Below are positions 27,998-36,930 of a stretch of DNA of 64,000 bases, in pieces (the stretch's first letter is position 1; each line of letters begins with the position of its first letter). The DNA is taken from NCBI GenBank assembly GCA_026125385.1, contig JAHCLG010000012.1, positions 1 through 64,000 on the forward strand, read 5' to 3'. The notes under the pieces are model-generated. The model did not search any database. It had not been told where the DNA came from and worked only from the letters and a program-made list of their open reading frames with translations. This DNA comes from Legionellales bacterium. Lineage in GTDB: Bacteria; Pseudomonadota; Gammaproteobacteria; JAHCLG01. The position numbers were made by a program, and so were the translations under genes.

Positions 27998-28924
27998 ATG
28001 TCGTCGCGAAAATCCTCACACGCCTATCATCCTCGCAATTGGCCAATTGTCTTGGTGATTGCTCTAGGGCGTTGCTTGGCGCGCTTGCCCTATGGTGTAT
28101 TATTACGACTCGGGCAGAAACTTGGCCGCCTTGCTTATCGAGTCGATAAACGCACGCGCTTGATCACGCGCAAAAATATTCAAGCCTGTTTCCCAACGTT
28201 ACCTCCTGCCGCACAACAAGAACTTGTCCTTAAAAGTTTTGAATCGAGTGGCATGGGGATGATGGAAACGCTCATGAGTTGGTGGAAACCCAACCACACC
28301 TTAACTCCTCAATTAGATATCCATGGCTTAGAAGAAGTTACACGGGCTCACCAAGCTGGTAAAGGCGTCATTTTATTATGCGCTCATTTAGCCAGTTTAG
28401 AAATTATTGGTACTTTGCTCGCGCGCCACTATTCGTTTGCCGTGATGTATAATCGCTTTAAACATCCTTTATTAGAAAAAATTAATCATCAGCATTTAAC
28501 GAAAACGTACACTAAAGCGATTGCCCGTGAACAATTACGGGAATTTTTACGTTGCCTAAAAAATAATGAAATGATTTTTTATACACCGGATATTGATGCC
28601 GCTATTCACACTGGAGTCTTTGCACCCTTTTTTGGCGTGGCAGCTTATACATTAACTACCACGGCCAAAATTGTTGCTAAAACAGGAGCTAAAATTATTC
28701 CGTGCGCCTTTTATCGGCGTGATGATTTACAAGGATATGAAGTATGGTTACATCCAGCCTTGAACGATTTTCCCAGTAACGATGAACTTGCAGATGCAAC
28801 ACACATTAATCAGGTATTAGAAACATTAATTAAACCACATCCAGAACAATATTTTTGGCAATATAAACGGTTTAAAACCAGGCCGCAGGGAGAGCCCGAT
28901 TTTTATCATGATGCCAATGTTTGA
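27998..28924 (+). CDS. lpxL: Lipid A biosynthesis late acyltransferase (LpxL/HtrB family)
   Basis: Transfers a fatty acyl chain from acyl-ACP to Kdo2-lipid IVA at the inner membrane. It has an N-terminal membrane segment (about 15-36) and the catalytic HX4E motif as His130-LASL-Glu135, followed by VMYNRFKHP and FYTPDIDAA in the places of conserved LPLAT blocks. It has 308 residues, as expected. LpxL, LpxM and LpxP cannot be told apart by eye; LpxL is the default. Its 3' end overlaps glnE by 17 bases. Confidence 0.88.
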   Translation: MSSRKSSHAYHPRNWPIVLVIALGRCLARLPYGVLLRLGQKLGRLAYRVDKRTRLITRKNIQACFPTLPPAAQQELVLKSFESSGMGMMETLMSWWKPNHTLTPQLDIHGLEEVTRAHQAGKGVILLCAHLASLEIIGTLLARHYSFAVMYNRFKHPLLEKINHQHLTKTYTKAIAREQLREFLRCLKNNEMIFYTPDIDAAIHTGVFAPFFGVAAYTLTTTAKIVAKTGAKIIPCAFYRRDDLQGYEVWLHPALNDFPSNDELADATHINQVLETLIKPHPEQYFWQYKRFKTRPQGEPDFYHDANV

Positions 28925-31826
28925 GACAGCATGGAATACTGGAGTCAGTGCTTTACCTGAGGAATTTCATCGCCAATTACACGGTTATTATCAAACATTA
29001 TTCCCAAGCTTAAAGGCTTTAGAATCTTCTTCAACCCACACCAACGATTCCAAATCGCCATTAAATTATCAGTTAATCGCCGCCTTACCCAAAGTGATGA
29101 TTTGCAGTGAATTTTTTAGTGACTATTGCTTAAGTCATATAAATGCGTTGATTTATTGTTTAACGACCGATTTTTTACAAAAGCCGATTGATAAAATTTC
29201 ATTATCAACCTCATTACATCATCAATTAAACAATTGTTCAGAGGAAGAAACGTTAAAAAAAATTCTTCGTGATTTTCGTAATTTTCATATGTTAAGAATT
29301 ATTTGGCGCGATTGTCATCAATTAAGCAATTTATCACAAACCACACAAGAATTATCCGCTTTAGCGGATGTGTGCATTTTAGAAAGTTTACATTTATTGT
29401 GGTCTTGGCATTGCCAACGCTTTGGCACACCGCTCGATAGCAACCGTCAACCGCAAGAATTACTAGTGATTGCAGTTGGAAAATTAGGCGGGGAAGAATT
29501 AAATTTATCGTCGGATATTGATTTAATTTTTGCGTACCCCGAACTCACGCCACTCAATCATCATCTAACAAGCGATGCCTTTTTTACGCGTTTAGGGCAA
29601 GCATTAATCGACTGTTTAGCAGAAAAAACCGCAGACGGTTTTGTATTCAGAGTGGATATGCGTTTGCGACCCTATGGGGATAGCGCTGGACAATTAGTCA
29701 TGAGTTTAAATGCGCTCGAAAGTTATTATCAACAACGCGGTCGCGAATGGGAACGTTATGCATTAATCAAAGCACGCGTGATTAATCAACATGCGCCTTT
29801 TGCTTCGCAACTGACGCAATTATTAAATGCTTTTGTTTATCGACGTTATGTCGATTACACCGTAATTGATTCATTACGCGATTTAAAAAAATTAATTCAG
29901 CGCGAAGTAACCCTGAAACAACTTAATAACAATATTAAACGAGGCGCAGGTGGCATTCGTGAAATTGAATTTATTATTCAAGCCATCCAATTAATTCGTG
30001 GCGGACAAGATCGCACATTACAAAAAAGTAATTTTCTAAATGCTATTGCAGCCATAGGCAGTGAGCAGCATTTACCAGAAAAAGTGTGGCAAGAATTAAA
30101 AACTGCTTATATTTTTTTGCGTGAATTAGAACATCGCCTCCAAGCTTATCGCGATCAACAAACTCAAACGTTACCGACAGATAATACATTAAAATTACGC
30201 ATTGCATTAGCCTTGAATTATAATAACTGGAATGAAGTTGAAAGATTGTTAAAAAAACACCGTAAAAATGTCACTCTTCATTTTAATAATATGATTGCAC
30301 TGCCTAAAAATTTCCCACAATCAATGGATAAGGAGCATCAGTTAGCGCAATTATGGCTAGGTAAATTAGAAGCTGAATTAGCAGAAGAAATATTACGAAC
30401 ATTGACATTCCAAAATCCAAAAATAGCGTATCAACAATTAATCAATTTACAGCGTAATACAAAGATTCGTCATTTATCGGGCGCAAGTCAAACCAAGCTG
30501 AGTCAACTCATTCCTAAACTACTCGTTTGCATGAGCCAACAAACCAACCCCGATGACATTTTAACAAGAATTTTACCGCTCTTAGAAATAATTCTACAAC
30601 GTGGAATTTATTTATCCCTATTAATTGAAAACCCCATCGCCATCCAACGCTTAGTTGAATTATCGTCACTCAGCCCTTGGATTGCCAATAATTTAGCTTT
30701 ATATCCGATTTTATTGGATGAATTACTCGATCCTGATTTATTATCTTTTCAAATATTTTCAGAAAACATTCATGAAGAAATTGCTAATTATTTAAAAAAA
30801 TCACCTACGCAGGATCAAGAAAGTTTAATGAATCATTTGCGTAATTTTAAAAATGCCTATTATTTAAGAATTGCCTGTGGTCAAGTGCTTAACTTTTTAT
30901 CTTCATCACAAGTCTGTTCTTATTTAACTAACATTACCGAAGCGATTATTCAGGCGGCACTACGTCTTGTTTGGCAAGAAACCACCCAAAAATACGGACA
31001 TCCTGTCACCTTGAGTAACGCTATCCCTGATTGTGATTTAATGATTATTGCTTATGGTAAATTAGGTAGCCAAGAATTAAATTACGATTCCGATTTAGAT
31101 TTAATTTTTTTATACGATGAAGAAAACAAACGACAGGAAACCCAAGGGAATAAATCCATCGCCTTAGCGGAGTTTTACACACGTCTTAGCCAACGATTAA
31201 TTAATTTTTTAACCACGCGCACCCAAGCAGGTTTATTATACGAAGTCGACACCCGCCTACGTCCCTCTGGCAAAGCCGGACTATTGATCAGTAAATTAAC
31301 GGCTTTTGCGCACTACCAACAAACTTCCGCCTGGACATGGGAACACCAAGCGCTAATAAAAGCCCGAGCCATTTGTGGTCCACCCAATCTTATGGAAAAA
31401 TTTTCCCATATTCGCCGAGAAGTGTTAACGCTACCTCGCGATGCTACTCAATTAATCCACGACATTCGAGATATGCGTGAACAAATTATTCAAAACTTTG
31501 CTCCCAAGCAAGAGAGTGTATTTTCGATTAAATATTCACGTGGGGGATTATTGGATATTGAGTTTTTGGTGCAGTATTGGGTTTTGACGTGGGGGAGGGA
31601 AAATCTAAATATATTAAATCAGCAAAATACAAGTATGCTATTAAGTGAACTAATATCTACTGACATAATTACACATGAAGTTGGCAATGCGCTAATCAAT
31701 TATCATCATGAATATTTAGACCATCTACAATTAAGTAAGCTTGATCCAGAGAAGAGCATAAGCGAATTTGAAAAATTTAATGCGGCTATTCGTGCGGTTA
31801 GGGAGATATGGGGGACTTATTTTTAG
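28908..31826 (+). CDS. glnE: Bifunctional glutamine synthetase adenylyltransferase/adenylyl-removing enzyme
   Basis: Controls glutamine synthetase by adding or removing AMP in response to PII. The 972-residue protein has two nucleotidyltransferase domains. The N-terminal removase carries GKLGGEELNLSSDIDLIF-like residues, and the C-terminal transferase carries GKLGSQELNYDSDLDLIFLY, each with its own linked helical region (GAGGIREIEF and RGGLLDIEF). E. coli GlnE has 946 residues. Start candidates at 28908, 28911 and 28917 all lie inside lpxL; the first is listed. Confidence 0.96.
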   Translation: MMPMFETAWNTGVSALPEEFHRQLHGYYQTLFPSLKALESSSTHTNDSKSPLNYQLIAALPKVMICSEFFSDYCLSHINALIYCLTTDFLQKPIDKISLSTSLHHQLNNCSEEETLKKILRDFRNFHMLRIIWRDCHQLSNLSQTTQELSALADVCILESLHLLWSWHCQRFGTPLDSNRQPQELLVIAVGKLGGEELNLSSDIDLIFAYPELTPLNHHLTSDAFFTRLGQALIDCLAEKTADGFVFRVDMRLRPYGDSAGQLVMSLNALESYYQQRGREWERYALIKARVINQHAPFASQLTQLLNAFVYRRYVDYTVIDSLRDLKKLIQREVTLKQLNNNIKRGAGGIREIEFIIQAIQLIRGGQDRTLQKSNFLNAIAAIGSEQHLPEKVWQELKTAYIFLRELEHRLQAYRDQQTQTLPTDNTLKLRIALALNYNNWNEVERLLKKHRKNVTLHFNNMIALPKNFPQSMDKEHQLAQLWLGKLEAELAEEILRTLTFQNPKIAYQQLINLQRNTKIRHLSGASQTKLSQLIPKLLVCMSQQTNPDDILTRILPLLEIILQRGIYLSLLIENPIAIQRLVELSSLSPWIANNLALYPILLDELLDPDLLSFQIFSENIHEEIANYLKKSPTQDQESLMNHLRNFKNAYYLRIACGQVLNFLSSSQVCSYLTNITEAIIQAALRLVWQETTQKYGHPVTLSNAIPDCDLMIIAYGKLGSQELNYDSDLDLIFLYDEENKRQETQGNKSIALAEFYTRLSQRLINFLTTRTQAGLLYEVDTRLRPSGKAGLLISKLTAFAHYQQTSAWTWEHQALIKARAICGPPNLMEKFSHIRREVLTLPRDATQLIHDIRDMREQIIQNFAPKQESVFSIKYSRGGLLDIEFLVQYWVLTWGRENLNILNQQNTSMLLSELISTDIITHEVGNALINYHHEYLDHLQLSKLDPEKSISEFEKFNAAIRAVREIWGTYF

Positions 31827-31884
31827 GGTGCGCCTCAGAATTCTATGCATAATTAATTTAATTATCTAATTGGCTATCTGTATT

Positions 31885-33384
31885 CTAAATACTTGTGGCC
31901 TCATCATTTAAGAGATTTTTATTTATTAAATCAATTAACATATTCCTATCAACTTTTCCTATCCCACGGCGTGGAATACTATCGAATTTAATAAGCCTCT
32001 TGGGTAAATCAACACCACTAAGATGCTCTCGTAGCATTTTTAAAATCATGCCACGACTCAAATTCATATTATCGCTGACATAACATAAGCAAGGAATATG
32101 TCCAAGCTGTTCATCTGGTATGGGAATTATTACAAAGTCTTCAAATAAATTTAATGCTTGAATGACATTTGAAATTTTTAACGTGCTAACTTTTTTTCCA
32201 GCACACTTAAATACATCATCTTTTCTGCCCGACAGATATAATAAGCCGCGTTCATTGACATATCCCATATCTCCTGTTTTTAGACCAGCACTAGTAATAA
32301 ACTCTTGGCTCAACTCTGGTTTATCAAGATAACCTGAAAAAATGTAGTCTCCCACAACATAGATTTCACCTGTTTTGTTTGGCGCGGCTATTTGTTTATT
32401 CTCATCTAGAATTTTTATAGTTAACCCAGGAATTGGATAACCAACACTACCCGGATAAGTTCTAGCAAGGTGAGAAGGTAGGATGCAGAATCTTCCTGCT
32501 AATTCAGTTAAACCATAGGCCACAAACAATTGCAAGTTTTTGAAGTGGTTTAATAATTTGATACTTAAGTCGGGATTTAAATTATCTCCAGAGGACATTA
32601 TCCAAGTAATATTTTCTAATATCTCACTATCTGACAGATCAGATTCTATACTGTTAATTATCCATTGAAGTTGAATAGGAGAGCCTCCAAATGCTGTTGC
32701 TTTTTTGGCAATTAATAATGAGCATATATCTTTAGGAAATAGTTTTTGAGTAGTTGTGATAAAAGATGCAACATTCAGACAAGCAAAAACAAAATGGCAG
32801 AGTGTACTGGTAAAGTGTTTGGCACTAATCACGAGTAAGCGAGCAGTCGGAGAAATTTTTGCAACTGTAGATGTTGCCAAAGAATTTTGCAAAATCATTG
32901 CATGCGTTAACTGAACCCCTTTGGGGTCCCCTGTAGTTCCACTTGTAAACAATATCGCAGCAAGCTCATTATATTTGAACTTAGGCAATGAAAAATTTTT
33001 TTCATTAGGGCAATTAATGTTTGGGATAAATTTTTTACAATTAGAATTTATATCTTCTGAACAATGATTATTACCTATTATTAAAACTGGTTTTACTGCA
33101 TTAATAATTGTTAATAAATATTCAGGATTAGCAGTATTATCTAAGGGAACTAAAATTGCTCCTGTACTCCAGATAGCAAGACAACACACCCAATATAAAT
33201 TACCTAAATTAGAAGAGACTAAAATGGCATCTCCTGGCTTCACATTTTGTTCCTGCAATTGTTTAGAAATGATATTAACGTAATTAATAATTTCATTTTT
33301 ACTAAATATCACCTCATCATCAACCAATTCAAAACTCAATTTATGCTGGATAACATTTAATAAATACTGCGCACAATTCAACAT
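31885..33384 (-). CDS. Adenylate-forming ligase (ANL superfamily), DltA-like, of the acylation locus
   Basis: A 499-residue ligase expected to activate a carboxylic acid with ATP and load it onto a carrier protein. Motifs: P-loop FTSGTTGDPKG (146-156), YGLTE, LKTGDMGY, GRKDDVFKCAGKKVS and the catalytic Lys477 in GKVDR. In DltA and peptide-synthetase domains an Asp around the position of Ser193 here (KHFTSTLCH) binds the substrate's amine. That Asp is absent by my alignment, so a non-amino acid substrate is possible. It is the second gene of an operon with the MBOAT, 16 bases apart. GAGGA precedes the ATG. Confidence 0.82.
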   Translation of the reverse strand: MLNCAQYLLNVIQHKLSFELVDDEVIFSKNEIINYVNIISKQLQEQNVKPGDAILVSSNLGNLYWVCCLAIWSTGAILVPLDNTANPEYLLTIINAVKPVLIIGNNHCSEDINSNCKKFIPNINCPNEKNFSLPKFKYNELAAILFTSGTTGDPKGVQLTHAMILQNSLATSTVAKISPTARLLVISAKHFTSTLCHFVFACLNVASFITTTQKLFPKDICSLLIAKKATAFGGSPIQLQWIINSIESDLSDSEILENITWIMSSGDNLNPDLSIKLLNHFKNLQLFVAYGLTELAGRFCILPSHLARTYPGSVGYPIPGLTIKILDENKQIAAPNKTGEIYVVGDYIFSGYLDKPELSQEFITSAGLKTGDMGYVNERGLLYLSGRKDDVFKCAGKKVSTLKISNVIQALNLFEDFVIIPIPDEQLGHIPCLCYVSDNMNLSRGMILKMLREHLSGVDLPKRLIKFDSIPRRGIGKVDRNMLIDLINKNLLNDEATSI

Positions 33385-33400
33385 TTATATCATCCTCAGA

Positions 33401-35086
33401 TTAAAAAATATGTAACATCTTAGTAAATATTAATTGCCAAAAACGGAGAAAAATTTCCATCGCGGTTGCATAATCACTAAACATAACAAAAACATGCCCC
33501 AATGCAACATAGCTAATCGTTAAAAAAACTCCTGAAATGTATTTAATGCCATAGAAAAATGATAATTTATGTTTATGTTTGTTTTTACTCTTGTTTTTAA
33601 TTCCAACACGTTTCATAAACCAAACCAAAAAACAAAGCCCGCTTGCATGATATATTGCCCAACTGAACCATGATAAATCATAAACATGCCATAATCCCAC
33701 CGCAATCATTGTCGCGTAAAAAGGTAGATAGGGATTTTTGGTAACAAGCACTAATGGGAAATAAATATTACGAAAACACCACATCGATAATGAGCGATGC
33801 CATCTGCGCCAAAATTCTTGTAAGTTTGTTGCCAAAATTGGCCAGTTAAAATTTTCCATAATTTTGTAGCCAAATAATCGACCAAAGCCAATGGCCATAT
33901 CTGAATATCCCGAAAAATCAAAATAAGCATAAAAAAAACTACAATATAGTGAAAAAACAATTGTTGACAAATTGCAGTCGTGGGGGAACAACCCCACTCT
34001 AAAAAACAGACTTTCACTACCATTATTTAACCAATAACTTAAAAACATATCAGCGATAATTATTTTTTTAACCATCCCAAAACTTATTCGAGTGAACCCA
34101 TAAGCGATATCATCTGCTGTAATTTTAGGTGTACGATTTGCCAAAAAACTCTCAACTGTTTCTATTGGACCAGCAGGGATCGTTGGGAAGAACAAAATGA
34201 AGCATAAAAATTCGCGTAGACTTAGTTGCGAAAGCTCTTGCCTGTACCAGCGTAACAATGTGTCAATTAGGCGAATTACAAAATATGAAACACCTAAGGG
34301 TAATGCAAGACTTAAATTACCTGGAGAAAATATTGAAAATAGCAATTTATTACCATATTTAAAAAGAACTAGAAATAATAGGGCTAATGTAAAGCCAATA
34401 AAAAAAAGACCACGCCTTTTTTTTTCTCGCTGAATCGAAGATAGCCAATTTTTACCAAAGTAGTACATTAAAATTAGGAAAAGGACTAAAAAAAATGTGA
34501 AAACTGGTTGGATATAGATTAATATGATTACTGAAATTACAATAATAAACCATTGGCTCAAGCGTGTTTTTTTATGTAAAAAAATATTTGTTACAAACGC
34601 GGCAATAATAAATAGAAATATTATAGTTAGCTTATTATGAGAAATATTTAGTTGCTCACCAAAACTTAGTTGTCGAGGTTTAATTTTGTATATTATAGTT
34701 TGGTCATCTAATGATTTTAGAGTAAACTGCGTTGGTAATTTATTTTGAGTAATGGGAATATGACATTCTAATTCCTTATTAGCAATCTGTTTACAGTATC
34801 TATTTTGGAAGTTAAGGATGTAATATTCATCACCCAGATTAATATTAAGCGCTCCATCAAAAGATAAATCTAAGGCAAGTCGTTCAGTAATGTGTGTTGT
34901 GGGTATCTCAAAAGTTAGATTTTGATTTTTAGATATGACCATAGGAAGTTTATGTATTCTAATTTTTGATGTTTGATTCAAAACACGAATTTTAACACTG
35001 TTTGTTTTTACAATCATGTGCACAATCAACCCCAAAAAAAGGATAAAAAATAAAATCAATATATTCAATTTTGCATTTAACTTCAT
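33401..35086 (-). CDS. MBOAT-family acyltransferase (DltB-like) with N-terminal periplasmic domain
   Basis: A multi-spanning membrane protein of 561 residues. From about residue 155 it is a DltB/AlgI-type MBOAT: FDFSGYSDMAIGFGRLFG, NFNWPILATNLQEFWRRWH, CFRNIYFPL and the catalytic His467 in VGLWHVYDLSW. Before this is a transmembrane anchor (about 8-27) and about 120 residues of predicted extracytoplasmic beta-rich sequence (30-150), unusual for DltB. It should move an acyl group from a carrier thioester to an extracytoplasmic acceptor. The C-terminus lacks an FxYxxF tail, consistent with use of the separate microprotein. It is divergent from the flavoprotein operon. Confidence 0.88.
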   Translation of the reverse strand: MKLNAKLNILILFFILFLGLIVHMIVKTNSVKIRVLNQTSKIRIHKLPMVISKNQNLTFEIPTTHITERLALDLSFDGALNINLGDEYYILNFQNRYCKQIANKELECHIPITQNKLPTQFTLKSLDDQTIIYKIKPRQLSFGEQLNISHNKLTIIFLFIIAAFVTNIFLHKKTRLSQWFIIVISVIILIYIQPVFTFFLVLFLILMYYFGKNWLSSIQREKKRRGLFFIGFTLALLFLVLFKYGNKLLFSIFSPGNLSLALPLGVSYFVIRLIDTLLRWYRQELSQLSLREFLCFILFFPTIPAGPIETVESFLANRTPKITADDIAYGFTRISFGMVKKIIIADMFLSYWLNNGSESLFFRVGLFPHDCNLSTIVFSLYCSFFYAYFDFSGYSDMAIGFGRLFGYKIMENFNWPILATNLQEFWRRWHRSLSMWCFRNIYFPLVLVTKNPYLPFYATMIAVGLWHVYDLSWFSWAIYHASGLCFLVWFMKRVGIKNKSKNKHKHKLSFFYGIKYISGVFLTISYVALGHVFVMFSDYATAMEIFLRFWQLIFTKMLHIF

Positions 35087-35177
35087 TCTCTCTAAAATCC
35101 TTTCTCGCTGTCTTAATGAACACTTTTTTCTGGCCTAATTTTAAATCTAAATCTATAAGATTTATCTAAATTCATTG

Positions 35178-35206
35178 TTTACCAAATGGTATAAGTTTGT
35201 TAGAAT
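35178..35206 (+). promoter_or_regulatory. Putative promoter of the flavoprotein-microprotein-SGNH operon
   Basis: TTTACC (35178-35183), a 17-base spacer and TAGAAT (35201-35206), about 60 bases before the start. A weak sigma70-like match in the 180-bp gap between the divergent MBOAT and flavoprotein genes. Confidence 0.35.
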
Positions 35207-35264
35207 CATGCGCTAATTTAAATCGCTACGATATTATTGTTAATTGCGGGAAGATGCAAGAACC

Positions 35265-36779
35265 ATGGACAACAATATACAATCTCGCCCCCTCATTCTG
35301 GGTATTTCTGGCAGTCTAAGAAATTCTCGATTTGGTGCAGGTAGTGAAAAATTATGCAGTGAACTTAAAGAGATCGCCACCAAAGATGAACTAATCAGCT
35401 ACATAGACGCTCAAGCCAAAATTCGTTTGGACGATTTTTTTAATGCTGGGCGCGCTCAAGGTGAAGCGTTTGATAAAATTTACGATAACTTACGTCGCAG
35501 TAGAAATGACCGTGGATTAAGTAATTCTGAAATTGGTTTAGCTGCGGCACTATGGGCTGCTTATCACCATGGCATGGATATAACACATCTTGGTTTATCC
35601 CGTTATTTTCCTGATGTAGGCGAACCTCGGCATCTTGATGAACTGAGAGAGTTCATTCTCACTGCAGATGCATTAATTCTTTCCGGTCCTGTCTACTTTG
35701 GCGATCGTGGCTCATTGATTGGATCGTTTATTCGCTTTCTTCAAACTGATGAGACATGCAAAAATCATTTAAAAAACAAAATTTATGCCGGAATTGCCGT
35801 TGGTGCAAAACGTAATGGAGGCCAAGAAACTACGCTGATTTATCAATTATATGATATGACTCAACTGGGTATGCTGGCGGTTGGCAATGATAGTGATACC
35901 ACAGCACAATATGGTGGGACCATTCAAGCCGGTGATGTTGGCTTTGCCTCCAGAGACATGTATGGAATTGATACTGCCTTAGGGGTTGGAAGAAGAGTGG
36001 CCGATGTTTTAACTTTACAAAATTTACCTACTCCACCTCACTCACTACCCAAAAAAACCAAGATTGCCCTTTGGTTATTAGAAGATGATATCAAACAACA
36101 AGGCGATACTCTCACTCAACAATTAATCCAAGAATTCACTCAAGACGACCAAATTGAATTTGTTTATCATAATTTTACTCAAGCTAATATTCGTCGTTGT
36201 ATTGCTTGTGATTTATGCCCCACAGAATTTGCAGAAAAAGAAAACTACCGTTGCATTATTCAAACCAAGCACGACTTATTTACCCAAATGCATTCTGAAA
36301 TTGTCAATGTGGACGCGATTATCTTAGTGGCATTTTGTCCAAAAAATCAAAATGAGCGGGTCACTACCTATCAAAAATTTATTGAGCGTACGCGCTATTT
36401 GCGCCGAGATAATTATGTGTTTGATAATTTATTAGCAACGGCATTAGTAATAGAAGAATTAGGCGGTTCAAGAGGATTACAAATTAGAATGTTAACTTCT
36501 CTCTTGCGTCACCACACGATTTTGCATGATGTATTGCGCGCTTATTCGCATGAAGGGCAATTATTCCGTTGGAATGAGTTGATCGATTCCGCTAAAAATT
36601 TCGCTGCACAGGCCAAAATATTGACTGCAAAACGTGAAACTCAAGAGCAGTCTCATCGAAATGTTTACTATAATCCTGTAGGTTATAAAATCAGTGCAGA
36701 ACGATTTCATGAGCAACTTGAAAAATTTTCGCCCAGTCAGTCAACGATCGAACCTTTTGATCTGAAGATTAAAACTTAG
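35265..36779 (+). CDS. Two-domain flavodoxin-fold NAD(P)H-dependent reductase with Cys cluster motif
   Basis: About 504 residues. The first half is an NADPH-dependent FMN reductase fold: ILGISGSLRNSRFG at the start fits the phosphate loop, and ADALILSGPVYFGDRGS the second FMN loop. The second half starts with another flavodoxin-like strand (KIALWLLEDD) and carries CIACDLC and a fourth Cys 12 residues on (Cys312, 315, 318, 330). This CxxCxxC..C pattern resembles iron-sulfur flavoproteins. The ATG at 35265 is preferred to an in-frame TTG at 35244. The microprotein gene begins 16 bases past the stop, so a redox role in the acylation pathway is plausible but unproven. Confidence 0.72.
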   Translation: MDNNIQSRPLILGISGSLRNSRFGAGSEKLCSELKEIATKDELISYIDAQAKIRLDDFFNAGRAQGEAFDKIYDNLRRSRNDRGLSNSEIGLAAALWAAYHHGMDITHLGLSRYFPDVGEPRHLDELREFILTADALILSGPVYFGDRGSLIGSFIRFLQTDETCKNHLKNKIYAGIAVGAKRNGGQETTLIYQLYDMTQLGMLAVGNDSDTTAQYGGTIQAGDVGFASRDMYGIDTALGVGRRVADVLTLQNLPTPPHSLPKKTKIALWLLEDDIKQQGDTLTQQLIQEFTQDDQIEFVYHNFTQANIRRCIACDLCPTEFAEKENYRCIIQTKHDLFTQMHSEIVNVDAIILVAFCPKNQNERVTTYQKFIERTRYLRRDNYVFDNLLATALVIEELGGSRGLQIRMLTSLLRHHTILHDVLRAYSHEGQLFRWNELIDSAKNFAAQAKILTAKRETQEQSHRNVYYNPVGYKISAERFHEQLEKFSPSQSTIEPFDLKIKT

Positions 36780-36795
36780 TAGTGGAGTAAACTGT

Positions 36796-36930
36796 ATGAG
36801 CTTTTTTTTCAAACGATTTACGATATTTATTTTACAATGTTTTTTTTGGTTTACATTATTTTCCATCCTGCTATTAGTGCTAACTTTTTCTGACCTTTCA
36901 CTAGCACCATTTCGATATGCTGGTTTTTAA
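36796..36930 (+). CDS. DltX-like membrane microprotein with C-terminal acyl-shuttle motif
   Basis: A 44-residue protein beginning MSFFFKRFTIF, with one hydrophobic helix (about 8-30) and a short tail ending APFRYAGF at the stop. Basic residues before the helix predict an outside C-terminus. The last six residues, F-R-Y-A-G-F, fit the FxYxxF hexapeptide of DltX, where an MBOAT esterifies the Tyr and an SGNH partner takes the acyl group. A GGAG lies eight bases before the ATG, and the stop TAA directly abuts the ATG of the SGNH gene. With an MBOAT, ligase and carrier protein nearby, the identification is strong, although based on motif and context alone. Confidence 0.85.
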   Translation: MSFFFKRFTIFILQCFFWFTLFSILLLVLTFSDLSLAPFRYAGF

